Under the pieces are notes generated by a model that searched no databases, had not been told where the DNA came from, and saw only the letters and a program-made list of their open reading frames with translations. Shown piece by piece: positions 12,401-27,517 of a DNA stretch of 64,000 nt. Source of the stretch: Laetiporus sulphureus 93-53 (Eukaryota; Basidiomycota; Agaricomycetes; Polyporales; Laetiporaceae); the NCBI RefSeq assembly GCF_001632365.1, contig NW_024468534.1, forward strand, positions 412,885-476,884, in the 5' to 3' direction. The first letter of the stretch is position 1. Every line of letters begins with the position of its first letter. Position numbers and translations under genes: made by a program.

Positions 12401-15400
12401 TTCTCTTTCTGTACCACGCGCTGGACAAGGCCGTGGAAGCCTTGACTTGACTATTAAGAAGTCGACATCAACAAATCAAGCGACATTGCGCGGTAGCTTA
12501 CCTCAGCGAAAGGCTTCCCAGCAGCTTTATCATGCTGCGGAGGATTAACCGAGTTTAAAGACCTCAGAACATTAATCTCTGTGATCTGCTGATCGAGTTG
12601 ATTGCTAAGTTCGGTTCTCTGCGGGATTGAGTGAATCATGAAGTCCGCTACAAAGCTATAGATACATGCTCACCTCACTGCTCAATTGGTCGACATGAGC
12701 TTGAAGAGATCGAAGCTCTTCAGCCAAAATTAGCTCATGGCCGTCCCGAGGGGCTTCGACAACAAGTTCTTGACCGGTGAACCGTCGTACGTCTTGGACA
12801 AACGTATTCAGAAACGGCACCCATCCGTCTCCACTATGCCATGATATCAGTCATGTTCTGTGATGAAACAAGGGAAACATACAGATCATCGAGGTTCACT
12901 GCTTGATCTGTGAAGGCATAAATCACTGCAAGAAGATCACTCTTGACCTGGCTGTAAAACATCAATGCTAATTCATGGTACAACAGGAATCTCATCATAC
13001 CCGTCGATTTCGTGTCCGAAAAGATCACATAGACGCTGCAGGATTTTAGTAAGCTCTAGCCAGAGAGTCTCCTGTTCTGTCGCCAGGCGACATAAGCGTT
13101 CCAGGGTTCGATCGGTCAACAAAGGTGAAAAGTCATTGTTGACGAGGCCGCGAGCACGCTCGCGCATGTCTTCCTCATCCTCGAATTTTTCCTCCGTATA
13201 TACGTCAAGTTGCGTTGTCAATGACTCTGGTGGCTTAATGTAACGCAGAGTCTACGTAGAGATTGAGACGTTTAGTTGAAGAAAGTATGCTCAAAGACGA
13301 CATACGACGATGACTTCATTCAAACCACGTCGTCCAAACTCCTCCCTGAGAAGAATACGTTCTTCAAGTGCATCAGGACAATTTGTGAGAGCATTGACGA
13401 GCGCCATAGATGCTGTCCGAGCATCCCAGACACCCTCTTCCTCGTTAGTGTAGCCGAATTCATTAGTAACCGTTCCATCGTCCGTGATGTCAGGCAAACG
13501 TAACGAGGCGATCAATTCTTGGAAGCGGAACGCTTCCTCAAATTCGATGCGATAGTCGGACATCGCAGAGAGTACGGCTTTGTGCCCTTCCCTTAATGAC
13601 AGAACACATATTGCCGCGAGGACCTCGGATGAGAGAGTACGCAGTTTGGGGGACGAGCCATGCAAAGAATAAGCGATATGTGTGATAAGCGTTGACCCCG
13701 AAAGGACTTCATTGAAGCCTGGCTGTACGAACATGAGAGAGGTGGCGGGTTAAATCTCCATGCAAACGCACCTCAGTATTCAGCAGAACTCTGAGACATT
13801 TGATGACCTCAAGCAATACGGTATCTTCTACATCGTCAAGCTTCTTGCGTTTGCCACCCTTGCCGACAAGGCCCGCTAATAGTTTGCCAAGAGCATCCAT
13901 TCCCTTCTCTGCCTCCACAAACTCCTCAATCCATGCAAGATTCGCTGTAGACAGATGCACGCGAAGGGAGATGAGGTGCTTCACGACCTTCCTATCAGTG
14001 GCTTTGCCAGTACGGATGCCATCAACGAACCACCTTGCGGTCTTCTCCGCCTCCTTTGCAGACGACGCTGCACCGCCACCTGAGGAAGCCCACCAGCTGC
14101 TCCACAGGCCGCCAGTGGTTTGCGGCTGGATGATCTGAGTCGTTACTTCGGCGGATTTCGTCACAACTTGCGCCTTTCCTGAGCCACTGGAATCTCTTCT
14201 GTTGCTGACTGATCCGACACTAGTACGAGGAGAATCTGCCGCGCCTGTGGTCGTTGTGCCTCCCCATCCAGCGAGGGAGAAACGTCTCATCAATCCAGAA
14301 TCCCCGGTGATTTGAGGGACCAGACGAGGTAGCAATGCTGTCGCGCTTGCTGGTCCATAAGTTGAAGACGTCAACACATGATTTGCCGTCGGTTTGATAG
14401 CGGAAGCTTTGGATAGTGTCGAGGCACGAGCCTCCTTGTTGTTCCGCATTAGGTACTGCTTCTGCTGCTCAGGCAGCTGATACATGGCGTCTCGTCTGTA
14501 GCCTTTCAAGCCCATCTCATCCTGAGAAATGAATGACACTCAGTATAGCCAACACAGCTCAACAAGACCTCGGTACGAAGACATACCAAGAATTGTTCAA
14601 ATTCGTCAGAATCGACAGGATCCGTATCAGATGCGGCGTCCTGCCCAGCAATACTGTTACGAGACAGGCTATCGCCTGTCCTATGTGCTACAAGCTTGGG
14701 CTCGCTAACGCTCTTCCTCTCGGTGCTCGCGGTGTCGTTACCGTTCTCCGGATCAGTCGGACGAATCCAATTTTCGAAGATGCTGGAGAATCTGTTCTGA
14801 GATATAGAGCTGCGCCAGTCAGTCGGTGCTGTGGATCCCGGACTTGCTGGAAGATCTGCTCGTGGCGCAGAAGGGGACTCTTTCAGCTTAGCGGTCCCTT
14901 CGCTTTCCTCTATCACTTCCAACTGCGCGAGACGCTTGACGGTATCGTCGGAAGGCTCATTGGAAGTGGTCGACATCGTCCGAACCTTGGACCTGCGGTA
15001 CCATTCGTCTGGAACGCAGAAACGGAAGCTGCGCAATGCTGCGGAAGGATTCGCGCTGAACGGATTCTGAACATACGGCGTCTCGATTATAACGGACAAT
15101 GTGCCCGTAGGCGGTAACCTAGATGGCCCTAGCAAGAATTAACTCAATGTGAACAAAACTATAACCGACTCTTACTTTCAGCATCATTCTGCACCCATAC
15201 TTCCTCGAGCACATATTCCAAGCTTCCAGCGCCAGGTATGGGCAGAACCTTTGCAAGACCCAATTGCTCTATGATTAAATCCACGACGTCACGAACAGTT
15301 GAGCGTCTGGAAATGAAGACCTTCCACTGGAATCCATCATGTATCTCGGGCACACGCAGGAAAGAACAAGTCAGCGCCAGGAATGGATGGAGTGAAATGA

Positions 15401-15821
15401 GACGCAGAACGGGCGTATGGAGGTGGGAGGTCAGCGGGAACGCCGAAAATGTCTTCTCAGTACGGGCAGTCGGCGTGGAGGAGTTCAAGAGAGGCGCTAC
15501 AATGGTAGATGGTGGCAGAATTCCTACGCAATCCGTGGATCACGTTCAACATATGTCTCACATTTCGAAAGGACACGCACCATTTCCCAGTCGCTCCAGC
15601 TCCTCCTCCTCCCACTGACATCCGTTCTGCTCCCTGCGAATCTTCTGCAATGCCCATCCAAACTGCTCGAGATCTCCAAGCACTTCCACGGTTATGGCTG
15701 AATCCGAAAGCAGTGCATCTAGCACATCCTGGATGGTGCCGAGAGATGTGATTGTAGCGAAGTGGATTGTCCCAGACGGTGTTACAACGGGGACAATGAG
15801 CACATCGTCGCCGCTCATCAT
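9465..15821 (-). CDS. Diaphanous-related formin with N-terminal Ras-association-like region
   Basis: Formins nucleate and elongate unbranched actin filaments for polarity and cytokinesis. Order from the N-terminus: two small regions resembling ubiquitin-like/Ras-association folds (exons at about 15560-15821 and 15180-15480; the second has STVRDVVDLIIEQLGL and SLEYVLEEVWV); a GTPase-binding segment (DEMGLKGYRRDAMYQLP, near 14510); an FH3 armadillo region (13.0-13.9 kb); coiled coil; a proline-rich FH1 (11.4-11.9 kb, runs of up to about 15 prolines); FH2, beginning RLRPFFWNKL near 11350; and a C-terminal GDLDQAIRSMRTG plus basic residues, which fits a diaphanous autoregulatory domain. GTPase control by relief of autoinhibition is therefore inferred. 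Many introns break the gene. Start chosen at MSGDD-containing ATG 15821; 15830 is also in frame. It ends about 160 bases from the convergent hydrolase gene. Confidence 0.93.
11559..11575 (-). repeat. Homopolymer run of 17 G/C inside formin FH1
   Basis: Seventeen consecutive G on the + strand (C on the coding strand) encode part of a proline run in the formin FH1 domain. Nearby stretches (11461-11500 and 11580-11600) are also G-rich on the + strand. The reading frame stays open across it as given. Confidence 0.9.
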
Positions 15822-16312
15822 GCAATACAATGAAAGTAAAGGGACAACGTGAACCGAGCTAGTTCAAAGACGTCGCGTCCGATACCCTTTAGCCTGAGGT
15901 TCTCCGAATCGAGAGCTGGGCGTGGCTTGCAGGACAACTATCATTCGCAAAGCATACAACGACTACAGTTACAGCTGCCAGAATGAGGCTTCCACCAGCA
16001 GAGAATGCCAGCAGAACTCTTGTTTCACGGGTAGCACGGGAGTGCAGATGAACTCGAGGGTGGGTAACAAAGTCGCGCAACAAGTCACAACACCCGGAAC
16101 AGCCTGAGACTAAGCAGAAATGATCAGATATGGATTCCTCTGGCTCTTTCCTGGGCAACTCGACATAGCAACGCAAGCGATGGATTTATCAAGGTAAACT
16201 ACGGACAGGGCGGACAAACATGCAACTCAAAGCAACAACGACGTCAGATCCTAGAGAGACAAGGTTACACGGAAAGAAGCATTGGGCTTGAGGACGGCTC
16301 GATCAATGCAAT
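15822..16312. other. Intergenic space between formin start and MCM6 stop
   Basis: These 491 bases hold the formin promoter and the MCM6 3' region, since both genes run leftward. A minus-strand frame of 95 codons (15889-16176) contains a hydrophobic stretch but has no recognisable homology or good context. No RNA gene is evident. Confidence 0.5.
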
Positions 16313-19643
<3,331 letters not shown>

Positions 19644-19828
19644 TGTAGGATGTTGTGGGGGGCGGATGTAGGGGAACGATGAGACGCGTTCTGCGCCGAA
19701 TTGAACGCGACAAGGCCTGCCCTAAACACACGCGCCCTCGTGCTCAGTGGCACAGAGCAACGCTCGCAGTCGTTCTTGGCCTCCGCCTTGAACATCTATC
19801 TCCTGTCCTCTCCTTCAGCTATGGAAAC
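19644..19828. promoter_or_regulatory. Divergent promoter of MCM6 and the tyrosine-phosphatase gene, with MCB-like box
   Basis: Only 185 bases separate the two start codons. ACGCGT at 19684-19689 matches the MluI cell-cycle box bound by MBF at G1/S genes in yeasts, and further ACGCG cores follow within about 60 bases (near 19708 and 19732). It lies about 41 bases upstream of the MCM6 ATG. Function is inferred from the known use of this motif in yeast replication genes. Confidence 0.5.
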
Positions 19829-21051
19829 ATGGAAACCGATCCTCTAGACCCAGAATATGTTAATGAACGGCTATCCAAACCACCATTTGTCTCGATTCCC
19901 GGCGTCGTCAACATCCGTGACCTGGGCAGCTATCCGAGCACTACATATCCCGGACGGGTGACTAGACCAAGACTGTTATACCGCTCGGCGGAAATATCGA
20001 ACATTACAGAAGAAGGTGCATTAATGCACTCATGCCTGCATCTCTCATTTACGGGCTTAGTGATGTCGGCTGGCCCATCTGACTTGTAGAGTGGTAGGAA
20101 AAGCCAGATTGAAGGAGTTAGGCATCACCAAAGTGTTCGATCTGCGTTCAGATCCAGAGATAGAGAGATACAAAACACCTTGCCCCGACATCGATGGCGT
20201 CGAGATTGTGCGACTCCCAATATTTCGAACAGAGGACTATAGTCCAGAGATGATGGCGAAGTGCGTAGCGGTCCATAATATGTACCCAATAGTAAATCAT
20301 TGCTTATCCGCCCCTTGTCCAGACGATATGAGCTATACGCTAGCGGAAAGACGGAGGTACACATTCGCGACATATATAAGTCCATATGTGGCGCTTATAC
20401 GTAGCCTGGAATCTCACCAGGCATTCATGGAGTTGTACTCACAAATAATGGACCACGGCGGACCAGCTTTTGGCGTAATCTTCCGACACGTCAGAGACAA
20501 GCCAACCGAAGGCTGTATATTTCACTGCACAGGTTCGTCGAAACGATTCGACGTCGCTCCACCATTCCAGCAGAGGATGTCTGACTACTTCTAGCTGGCA
20601 AGGACCGAACTGGTGTTGTCGCAGCGCTTTTCCTCAAGGTACATTTTCGCGACCGAGGGTCACGTACAGTTCTCATATCACTTCCCCGTTTACAGCTGGC
20701 AGGCGTCGATGACGCTCAGATTGCTGAAGATTATGCTCTCACAAGAGTTGGACGAGAGCCTGCTCGGCAGATGGTCATGGCTCGACTAGCTCGAATACCG
20801 ATGTTCGCGTCAAATACACAGGCCGCACTCAACATGTTGACTTCACGGTACATGCTACATTATAACTGTTGCCCGCGTTTGATCACTGGATAACTATTTC
20901 AACTAGCTCCGAAACGATGCTATCGTTTTTAGAATTATTACAGAAACGCTACGGCGGCATCGAGAACTATCTGAAACAACACGCGCAGCTCTCGGATGAG
21001 GACATCGACACAGTCCGTAATAATCTTCTGATACCTCAATCCGAATGCTAG
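19829..21051 (+). CDS. Tyrosine/dual-specificity-type protein phosphatase (Y_phosphatase3 family)
   Basis: The N-terminus has the family hallmark VVNIRDLGSYP followed by LLYRSAEISNIT. Next come a LGITKVFDLRSDPEIERY segment and a long insert. The catalytic P-loop is HCTAGKDRTG (C-x5-R), assembled by splicing: HCT closes an exon near 20531 and AGKDRTGVVAALFLKLAG begins after the intron near 20594. The C-terminal part (EDYALTRVGREPARQM, then SFLELLQKRYGGIENYLK) matches bacterial and fungal members that act on phosphotyrosine and, in some cases, phosphoinositides. Start METDPLDPEYV at 19829; the open frame reaches further upstream but would cover the divergent promoter. About 407 codons span before introns are removed. 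Substrate unknown. It converges on VAC14. Confidence 0.88.
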
Positions 21052-21242
21052 AGTTAAATCGCCTTACGCCTAGCGAACTGTGTGGGTAATTATATATAAC
21101 CACCCAATGTACATAATGATACTGTATCATAAGGTATATGTATTGTTCATGACGTTACGTGATGGAGTCTATTCACTGATCGGTCTTATGATATCGCCCT
21201 AAAGTCGTAATCCAGAGTTTCGAAGAATATAGGTCGTCATCC

Positions 21243-24200
21243 TCAGCCTTTGCGTTGAAGGCTCGGTTTTCGCTGTGGCTGGCCAGACTGTGTCTGACCT
21301 GCGAACGTAGGGCTATTTGGTGGATGCGCCAATGTCGCAGCTAGCAGGCCAGTCTGCCCGCGAGCCTTCGGATTCAGCGGAGATAATACTGCTGATGACC
21401 GCGAAGGTGGCCGAACCTGCCCCTCTCCACCCGTGACTTTCCGACGTACGGTCGGGCGTACCGACGATGGGGGCGCTGGAGTGGACGGTGTTGGCAACGC
21501 AGCTGTTTTGTCCTCGCTGGAGAGGGCAGTGAATGCGGTGCTGTCGGTACCTAGCGCTTGCCTGCGCGCTTTTTCGTGTCTTCCCTGCATCTGTCGGAAA
21601 TGCGACAGAAGTTCTTGCCATTTTATTTCATCGCGACCGATCTTGGATCGTGTCGACGAGATGTTCCCGACCGTTCTATATGATCGTCAGTCAGACAGGA
21701 GAGAAGAAGATGATTCTCTCAAACCCTTACGATTTGGGGGCTATATGGAGGAATCCGGCCGAGTTCACTGCGCTCAACCGATTCCTTAACGAAACAAATG
21801 CGGAACTCTGAGGTAGCAGCATCAAGAGGCCATACAGGCATTTGAACAGATGCGGATATTTTTCAGGTTCCAGGAGCTGTAAGCGCAAGTCTAATGTTTC
21901 GCTCAGTTATGTGCATGTGATGCACAAGGAGTAGGCGCTCGTACATGTAAAGACGGGCGATTCGATGAGCTGGACCAGTTTGTCGATCTGCACAAGCAGC
22001 TGCACCGTGATCTCGAGATCGGCTCTATGTGGCTATTAGACTCCATAACCATGACTGCACAGTTCAACTCACAAGATGTATAACAAGTTGGATGCATGCT
22101 CATACGCTTGTGCGAGAAGGCACAACGAGAATACCGCCACGGCATTGTGGCACCACGATCTGTATAAAGTTGTGAATAGAGCTTGGCCGTCTTGCTGCTC
22201 AAGGTCAGTATGTGATCTAACTCACAAAGACGGACACTTACACGAGTCTCAAGACTCTTGAGCCGCCTACGGAAGTCCGCCAATTCTGGAGAGGTGATGA
22301 GGATCATATTAAGCTTCTGTACCATACTGCTGGCAAACTCTAGATCCTGTACAAACAAATTCAGCACCCTTGCAGTGAGCCAGACTTGAATTACTACCTC
22401 TTCCTTCTCGAGAATTTCAGCGAATGTACGATAGATTCTCTCGGTGTTGAGGTTCAGGCAGAGCTGCCGTATTATCAAACTCCCTCGAGATTCCAATAGT
22501 TCTCTATCCGTACTGAATAGACCCAGCAGGTTGATCATGAACCCTCTGAAATAGCGCTCATCTGAACTGGAGGAGATCTGAGCGATTAGCTGTAGATCGC
22601 TCTTGACCACCTGGAAGAATGTTATGAACCCGTTTAGCTTCCGCATTGATATTAGCGCACCTGTTCAGAGTCATCGGACAGGGTCTTCAGTAGTGCTGGG
22701 AAGGTGCCATCATCAATCGCAAGAATCTGTCGTTACTATTCAGTTGAGCGTCAGATCCGTTCAAGGATGCATGCGCACTTTCTTTGGCGCCTTCTGATGC
22801 AACATGATCAACCATTTCAATGCAGCGACACGTGTATCCTCGTGTTCACTCATTAATTGATATGTGAGAGCGAGAACGGTGGCCTGGTAGTCAAAAGCTT
22901 CAGATTTCTCCTGCAACATTGAGGCTTCCGGCGATTGTTGTGCTTGTGGGATGCTGACGGCAGAAGTGGGAGAGCCAGGTCGGCTGGTGTGAGATTGTGT
23001 AGGCTGGGTGTCCGATGACGACCCAGTCGTATTAGCTCGCGTCAGCTCGGCCTGGTGGTTCACGCTGCGCGACCGCGCAGCGGAAGTTGCAGACGCACGA
23101 TCAGATGTCATGAGAGGCACATTGTCAAACGGAGATTCAGGAGAGTTTCCCTCTCGATTTGTCATCGGTTCTCTGGTCACCGTCGACTGTCTGGATGGCG
23201 CGAGAGAGTGCGTCGTGGTGATGGGGGAACTGGGTGCGACTTGAGAAGCAGCAGAAGATGATTTGTCGGTGCTCTGTCTGGTCGGTGCATCAGATGGTGG
23301 AGGAAGCGCTTGTGTGACATTCATGAGTAGTTTGTTGGTACGGTTTGCTGCAGCTTGTATCATGGCCACAGAATGGGAGAGGTTTGGCAGTACTACAGCA
23401 ATAAGCCGCGGGGTGAAAGATACCATAACATCCTGTACAATGATCAAGAATTCGGATAACCAGCGCAGAGCGGTACATTGCTGGATCACATCGTCTGCAA
23501 TAGAAGCATACGTTCAGCTTCAAGCTATGTTATACACACACTATGCGACCACTTACGTTGATCGTCAAGCTGCTGAATCATAATCTCGACGATTGCAGCG
23601 TAATCTATCTTTACGCCTTGGCCGGGTATCCAATCTGTATCTTACGGTGAGTAAAAAAAAATCTGCTATAATTCTTCCCACGTACGACCAGTCTCCCGTC
23701 CTTCTTGGTCGGGATGTTTTTCCATAGGCGGCGTCGACGATGCATCATCAAATACAGCGATGTCGTTCTCTGGCATGAAGACTCCCCGGTCCCCGTTTAT
23801 CGCTACAGGTTCTGGCGATCTCTCGTTTTCGAGGTCTGCACGACGCGATTGCTCTGCAGCCTCCCGCTTAGCCTTCAATTGTTCCTCATTGCGCCGCTGA
23901 ACGGCAGTGACATCGCGGATCTCGTGCAAGAAGTCGGCGAGTAGGTTCTCCGTAGCCATACGTACATCATCCACTGGGTCTGACAAATACTTCCTGTCAA
24001 GGATCATGAGCAAAATGAAACAGTTAGCGAGATGAACGCACACATACAGCAGGCCGTCCAGGAATTCTGGTAAGTAGGTGATGAGTTCTAGCTCGGGAAC
24101 AGAGTCAAGGACTGTGATCCACGACACAAGATAGCTTCGTGTGAAGGGACTTAGGACGTAAATTCTCTCGGACAGAAGAGGAATAAAGAGCGCGAGAGAA

Positions 24201-24975
24201 AATGCTTTACGTGCACCTTGCATGTCCTCCCCACTAGCAATGTCATCAGGGTGAGGCACTAAGATGCTCACGCCATGCGCTTCATCCACCTGCCTTCGAA
24301 CCTTCTCAGTCTCTGGGTAGTGAGGAATGTACACGGATGCCGTCTCTGCAACGATGTCCTTCAGAAGACGGTCCAGCAATTCCGCGCCGTTTTTCACGGA
24401 TAGCTCCGGATCTGCCGCAAGCTACGCTAGACATTTCAGCATTGACCGAAAACGAGTCGGACGATGGAATACCTTGCTTAGAGCATCAAAAATCGGGTTG
24501 AAGTATACGAGAATCTCGCCTTTGGAAACCTTGGCAATGTTGTACAGACACTCCGCGGAGAAGTATCGCACCCTATTCTCGGGATCCGAGAAACAGGCCA
24601 AGAGAGACTCGACGAACTTCTCCATATAGGGTGCAATATCGACTCCAAGAGCAATGGCGGTTCCAGCCAGACCAATGAGGCCACCGTTCCGTACGTGCAG
24701 AGGATTTGACGGATTGCTGAACATGTCTACGAGTTGGTCGACGATCTGGCTAATGCGTCGCTGATCGCCTTGTTGGTGACATTCGCGGATTTGCCTGAAA
24801 GTACGTCGGTATTTGATGAAAATCAAAGACAGCATCTAACGTTACTTCTCAAGTTCAAGAGCAGCCGCCTTCCGCTTCTCGTACATCTTGTCGACCAGTT
24901 GCTTGGAAATACTCGACTCTGAGGAAACAGGTAATCAGTTGATAGAGGCATCTTACCCGTAGAATAATTACCCAT
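21243..24975 (-). CDS. VAC14: Vac14, scaffold of the PI(3,5)P2-synthesising Fab1 complex
   Basis: Vac14 is the HEAT-repeat scaffold that holds the lipid kinase Fab1 and phosphatase Fig4 on the vacuole/endosome membrane. The N-terminus is assembled from a 19-base first exon (starting 24975) joined to an exon reading [23 protein letters not shown], a conserved start of the family. HEAT repeats follow, including [16 protein letters not shown] and [23 protein letters not shown] disordered Ser/Thr/Pro-rich stretch (about 22950-23280) precedes more repeats. The C-terminal Fig4/Vac14-binding region contains [20 protein letters not shown], then [25 protein letters not shown], split by introns. A tail after [21 protein letters not shown] is basic and Pro-rich, ending at 21243. 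It is divergent from UreF with about 120 bases between starts. Confidence 0.93.
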
Positions 24976-25096
24976 GTTGCCTGTATAGCCAATCTGTCGC
25001 GTACGTGCAGCGGTCAGTTGTTGAAGTGGGTGACCATGAGGGCGACGCGCTCACGCGCAAGACTCGAATAGGCTCGCAAGGCGATGACGCTGCGAG

Positions 25097-26120
25097 ATGC
25101 GCGTTCAAGAACACGTGCTTATTGACGACTGCGACCACGACCACGACCACGACGGCATGGATAATGACAACGAGGCCTACATTCTCCTGCTTCTATCAGA
25201 CAGTAATCTACCAACAGGTTCCTTTGTTGCATCAGCGGGCCTGGAGTCTTACGTGACGCACGGATTCTTGTCTTCACCACCTTCATCTCATTTGCGCGAT
25301 AGATTGGGCGCGACTATGGACTTCGTACGCGACAGCCTAGCTGCCTATGCGAGAAGTGCACTGCCTTTCGTCTCGGATGCCCACCAGGCTATGAAGACGC
25401 TCTGCGATACCGAACTACATGCGTTCGAAGAGATGCTGGAGAGCACGCTTGTCCGCATCAAGAATCTGGACAATCTCTATGAGGCTATGACACTGAACCA
25501 AGTTTCACGGCGAGCATCGAGGTCGCAGGGTGTGGCACTGTTGACTTTATACTCGAAAGGCTTCGCGAGGCCACCATCCCTCGAACGACATTTGGACAAC
25601 TCCGATCTGGCGGACGACCGTCAAACACGTCGCGAGAGCTTTGCAGGCAGGTTCATGGGCAGGCTGAAGCTGGAAATTAGAAGGGAGGACACTCAAGGAC
25701 ACCTGCCTGTATGCTGGGGTGTCCTCACAAGCTCGCTAGGACTTTCGCTGGGTACGAACATCTATTTCTCTCGTAGTTACTGTATGTTAGTGGGAGCATG
25801 TGCGATAGCTGAGACTATGACATTCAGAACGCAGCCAATTCCTGCATCTATTCTTGCACGCTCGCAGTCTGCTCTCAGCCTCCGTGCGACTCAACACAGT
25901 TGGTCCTTATGCTGCACAACAGCTCCTTTTGCACGGCGTCCGACCCTTGGTGGAGACCGAAGCAGCACGCTGCAGGAACCTCCGGACAGGATACGAAAGC
26001 GCAGCGTCGGAAAAAGCAGCATTCGATGAGACCGGGCAAGGTCCAGCAGTCACCTGGCCATTGGGCGAGATCCTCGCCGCCCGACACGACCTGCAGCACT
26101 CGCGAATCTTCAACAGCTGA
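25097..26120 (+). CDS. Urease accessory protein UreF
   Basis: UreF acts with UreD and UreG to load nickel into apo-urease. Two exons (25097-25751 and 25828-26120) give about 315 residues, the usual length for fungal UreF. Exon 1 has the family signature LLLLSDSNLPTGSFVASAGLESYV, then MTLNQVSRRASRSQGVALL and the GHLPVCWGV segment; exon 2 has SQFLHLFLHARSLLSASVRLN and the conserved GPYAAQQLL. The splice at 25751/25828 keeps the frame. An N-terminal stretch of alternating Asp and His (DDCDHDHDHDG) precedes the domain; starting at the second ATG, 25157, would remove it, so the start is uncertain. Ends 81 bases from the convergent eIF3f gene. Confidence 0.93.
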
Positions 26121-26201
26121 GTTGCATGCTGGACCCGATTTAACCGCTTATTGCCAAGATCGATGGATATCACTATAACATACAGCACAATTGACCAGTC
26201 A

Positions 26202-27389
26202 CTACGTAGCTGTAACAAGTGCCAACCGTGCCGATACCTCTGCTTGCGAACGAACGAGGCTGGCGAGGTAGGACACCATGAGAGTGTCCTGTCGAGAACA
26301 TGATTCACAACGGTGTAGAAGGCGAATGGGATGCGCGGACGTACCTGTAGGCTGGCGTTGAAGCCCCCCTTCTCCAGATCCTCGGTGCTGGCACCCAATG
26401 TGTCCATCAGGTATCGACCCACAGCGGGATCTCCCTTGACCTCTCCCGTGAGTACGGATTGCACATAAGACAGCACACGGTCAAGCATGTCAGAGACCGA
26501 CTGGAGGGCACGCTCAAGGACCTCCAGGTCCGTCGTGGGATGCGAGATGGAAGAGTTGGGCGAGGTGAAGGCAGTAGTGAGGAGGTCAACTGCAACCAAG
26601 TGTTCATCAATTCGATTGACCTTTCGGTGACGCTGAGTTGTGATACGCACGACCACTGCGCTCTGCACTATGGAATCGGAGCTCGCACGGTATTGGTACG
26701 AATACACAGTTTTCAGGCTTGGGGAACACGCCGACAGGTGATCTGCTTTCACGGTCAATCAACGCGATCTGATTTGACGGGAAACTAACGCACCCGATGT
26801 ACGCCTTCACACCCGCCTGCTCCCCTTCGATGACCCCAGTATTGAGAGCGAGATGCACCGCCTGGTGAGGCGCGGTCTCTTGCGAATAGAAGTTATGGAT
26901 GAGGGCAGAGTAGGTGTTGAGGTTGGACCCTGTGGAATACCTACAGTAGATTATGAGCTCCGAGATTACGACGCTGAGCCGAAAATCGTGTACCAGCCAA
27001 CAATAACCTCCTTGGGGTTCACCTTGTGGTGAAGGTCGTACATCGTTTTGAGATACTCCATGTCCACTGCGACCTGCTCTTCCGTCTCGCTGTGCAGAAC
27101 CGCGAAGGACGAGCGGACCTCGATCTCGCCATTATCCGAACGTTTTCCAAGAAGTGTTCCAATAACGCGTTCTTGTGCATCTGTACGGCGAAGGTAGTGA
27201 TCGAGGATGGAGAAGAGAGCCACAGGGTGCACGGTCACGGATGTCGGTGCGCGTCTGGTATGGTTTCCGTAGATCAATAACAGCTACTGCCAGGCATTGC
27301 TATGCAGCAGGTGCTCACCCTGGTGTCCCGACGAAACCAGGTGCTACATTTTGAATGTACACCGCAGACGATTCCGCAGCGAGAGGCAT
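26202..27389 (-). CDS. Eukaryotic translation initiation factor 3 subunit F
   Basis: eIF3f is a non-catalytic MPN-domain subunit of the eIF3 complex, which recruits mRNA to the 40S subunit. Exon 1 starts [14 protein letters not shown] (27389) and joins at an intron of about 60 bases to the MPN domain: [35 protein letters not shown] and the VGWYTI segment. It continues through [20 protein letters not shown] and ends [20 protein letters not shown] at the TAG at 26202-26204. The MPN metal-binding residues (the JAMM motif) appear absent, as in eIF3f generally; after VGWYT the sequence does not show the HxHxxxxxxxxD pattern. About six short introns. The first exon was found by splice joining. Confidence 0.93.
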
Positions 27390-27517
27390 TTTGATGAGGA
27401 GTACGCAAAGGGAGAACGATGTGCGCTACCTTCAGCCACACGCGATCTCAAGACGAAAAGTTCGTGTCGGCAATTTCCGCAAGACTCCTTCACTAGACCA
27501 CGACGTCTTGATACAAA

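Noticed and set aside
15889..16176. Minus-strand frame with a hydrophobic stretch between formin and MCM6
   Set aside because: No homology, conflicts with 5'/3' regions, and the hydrophobic part is short and not followed by a protein-like tail.
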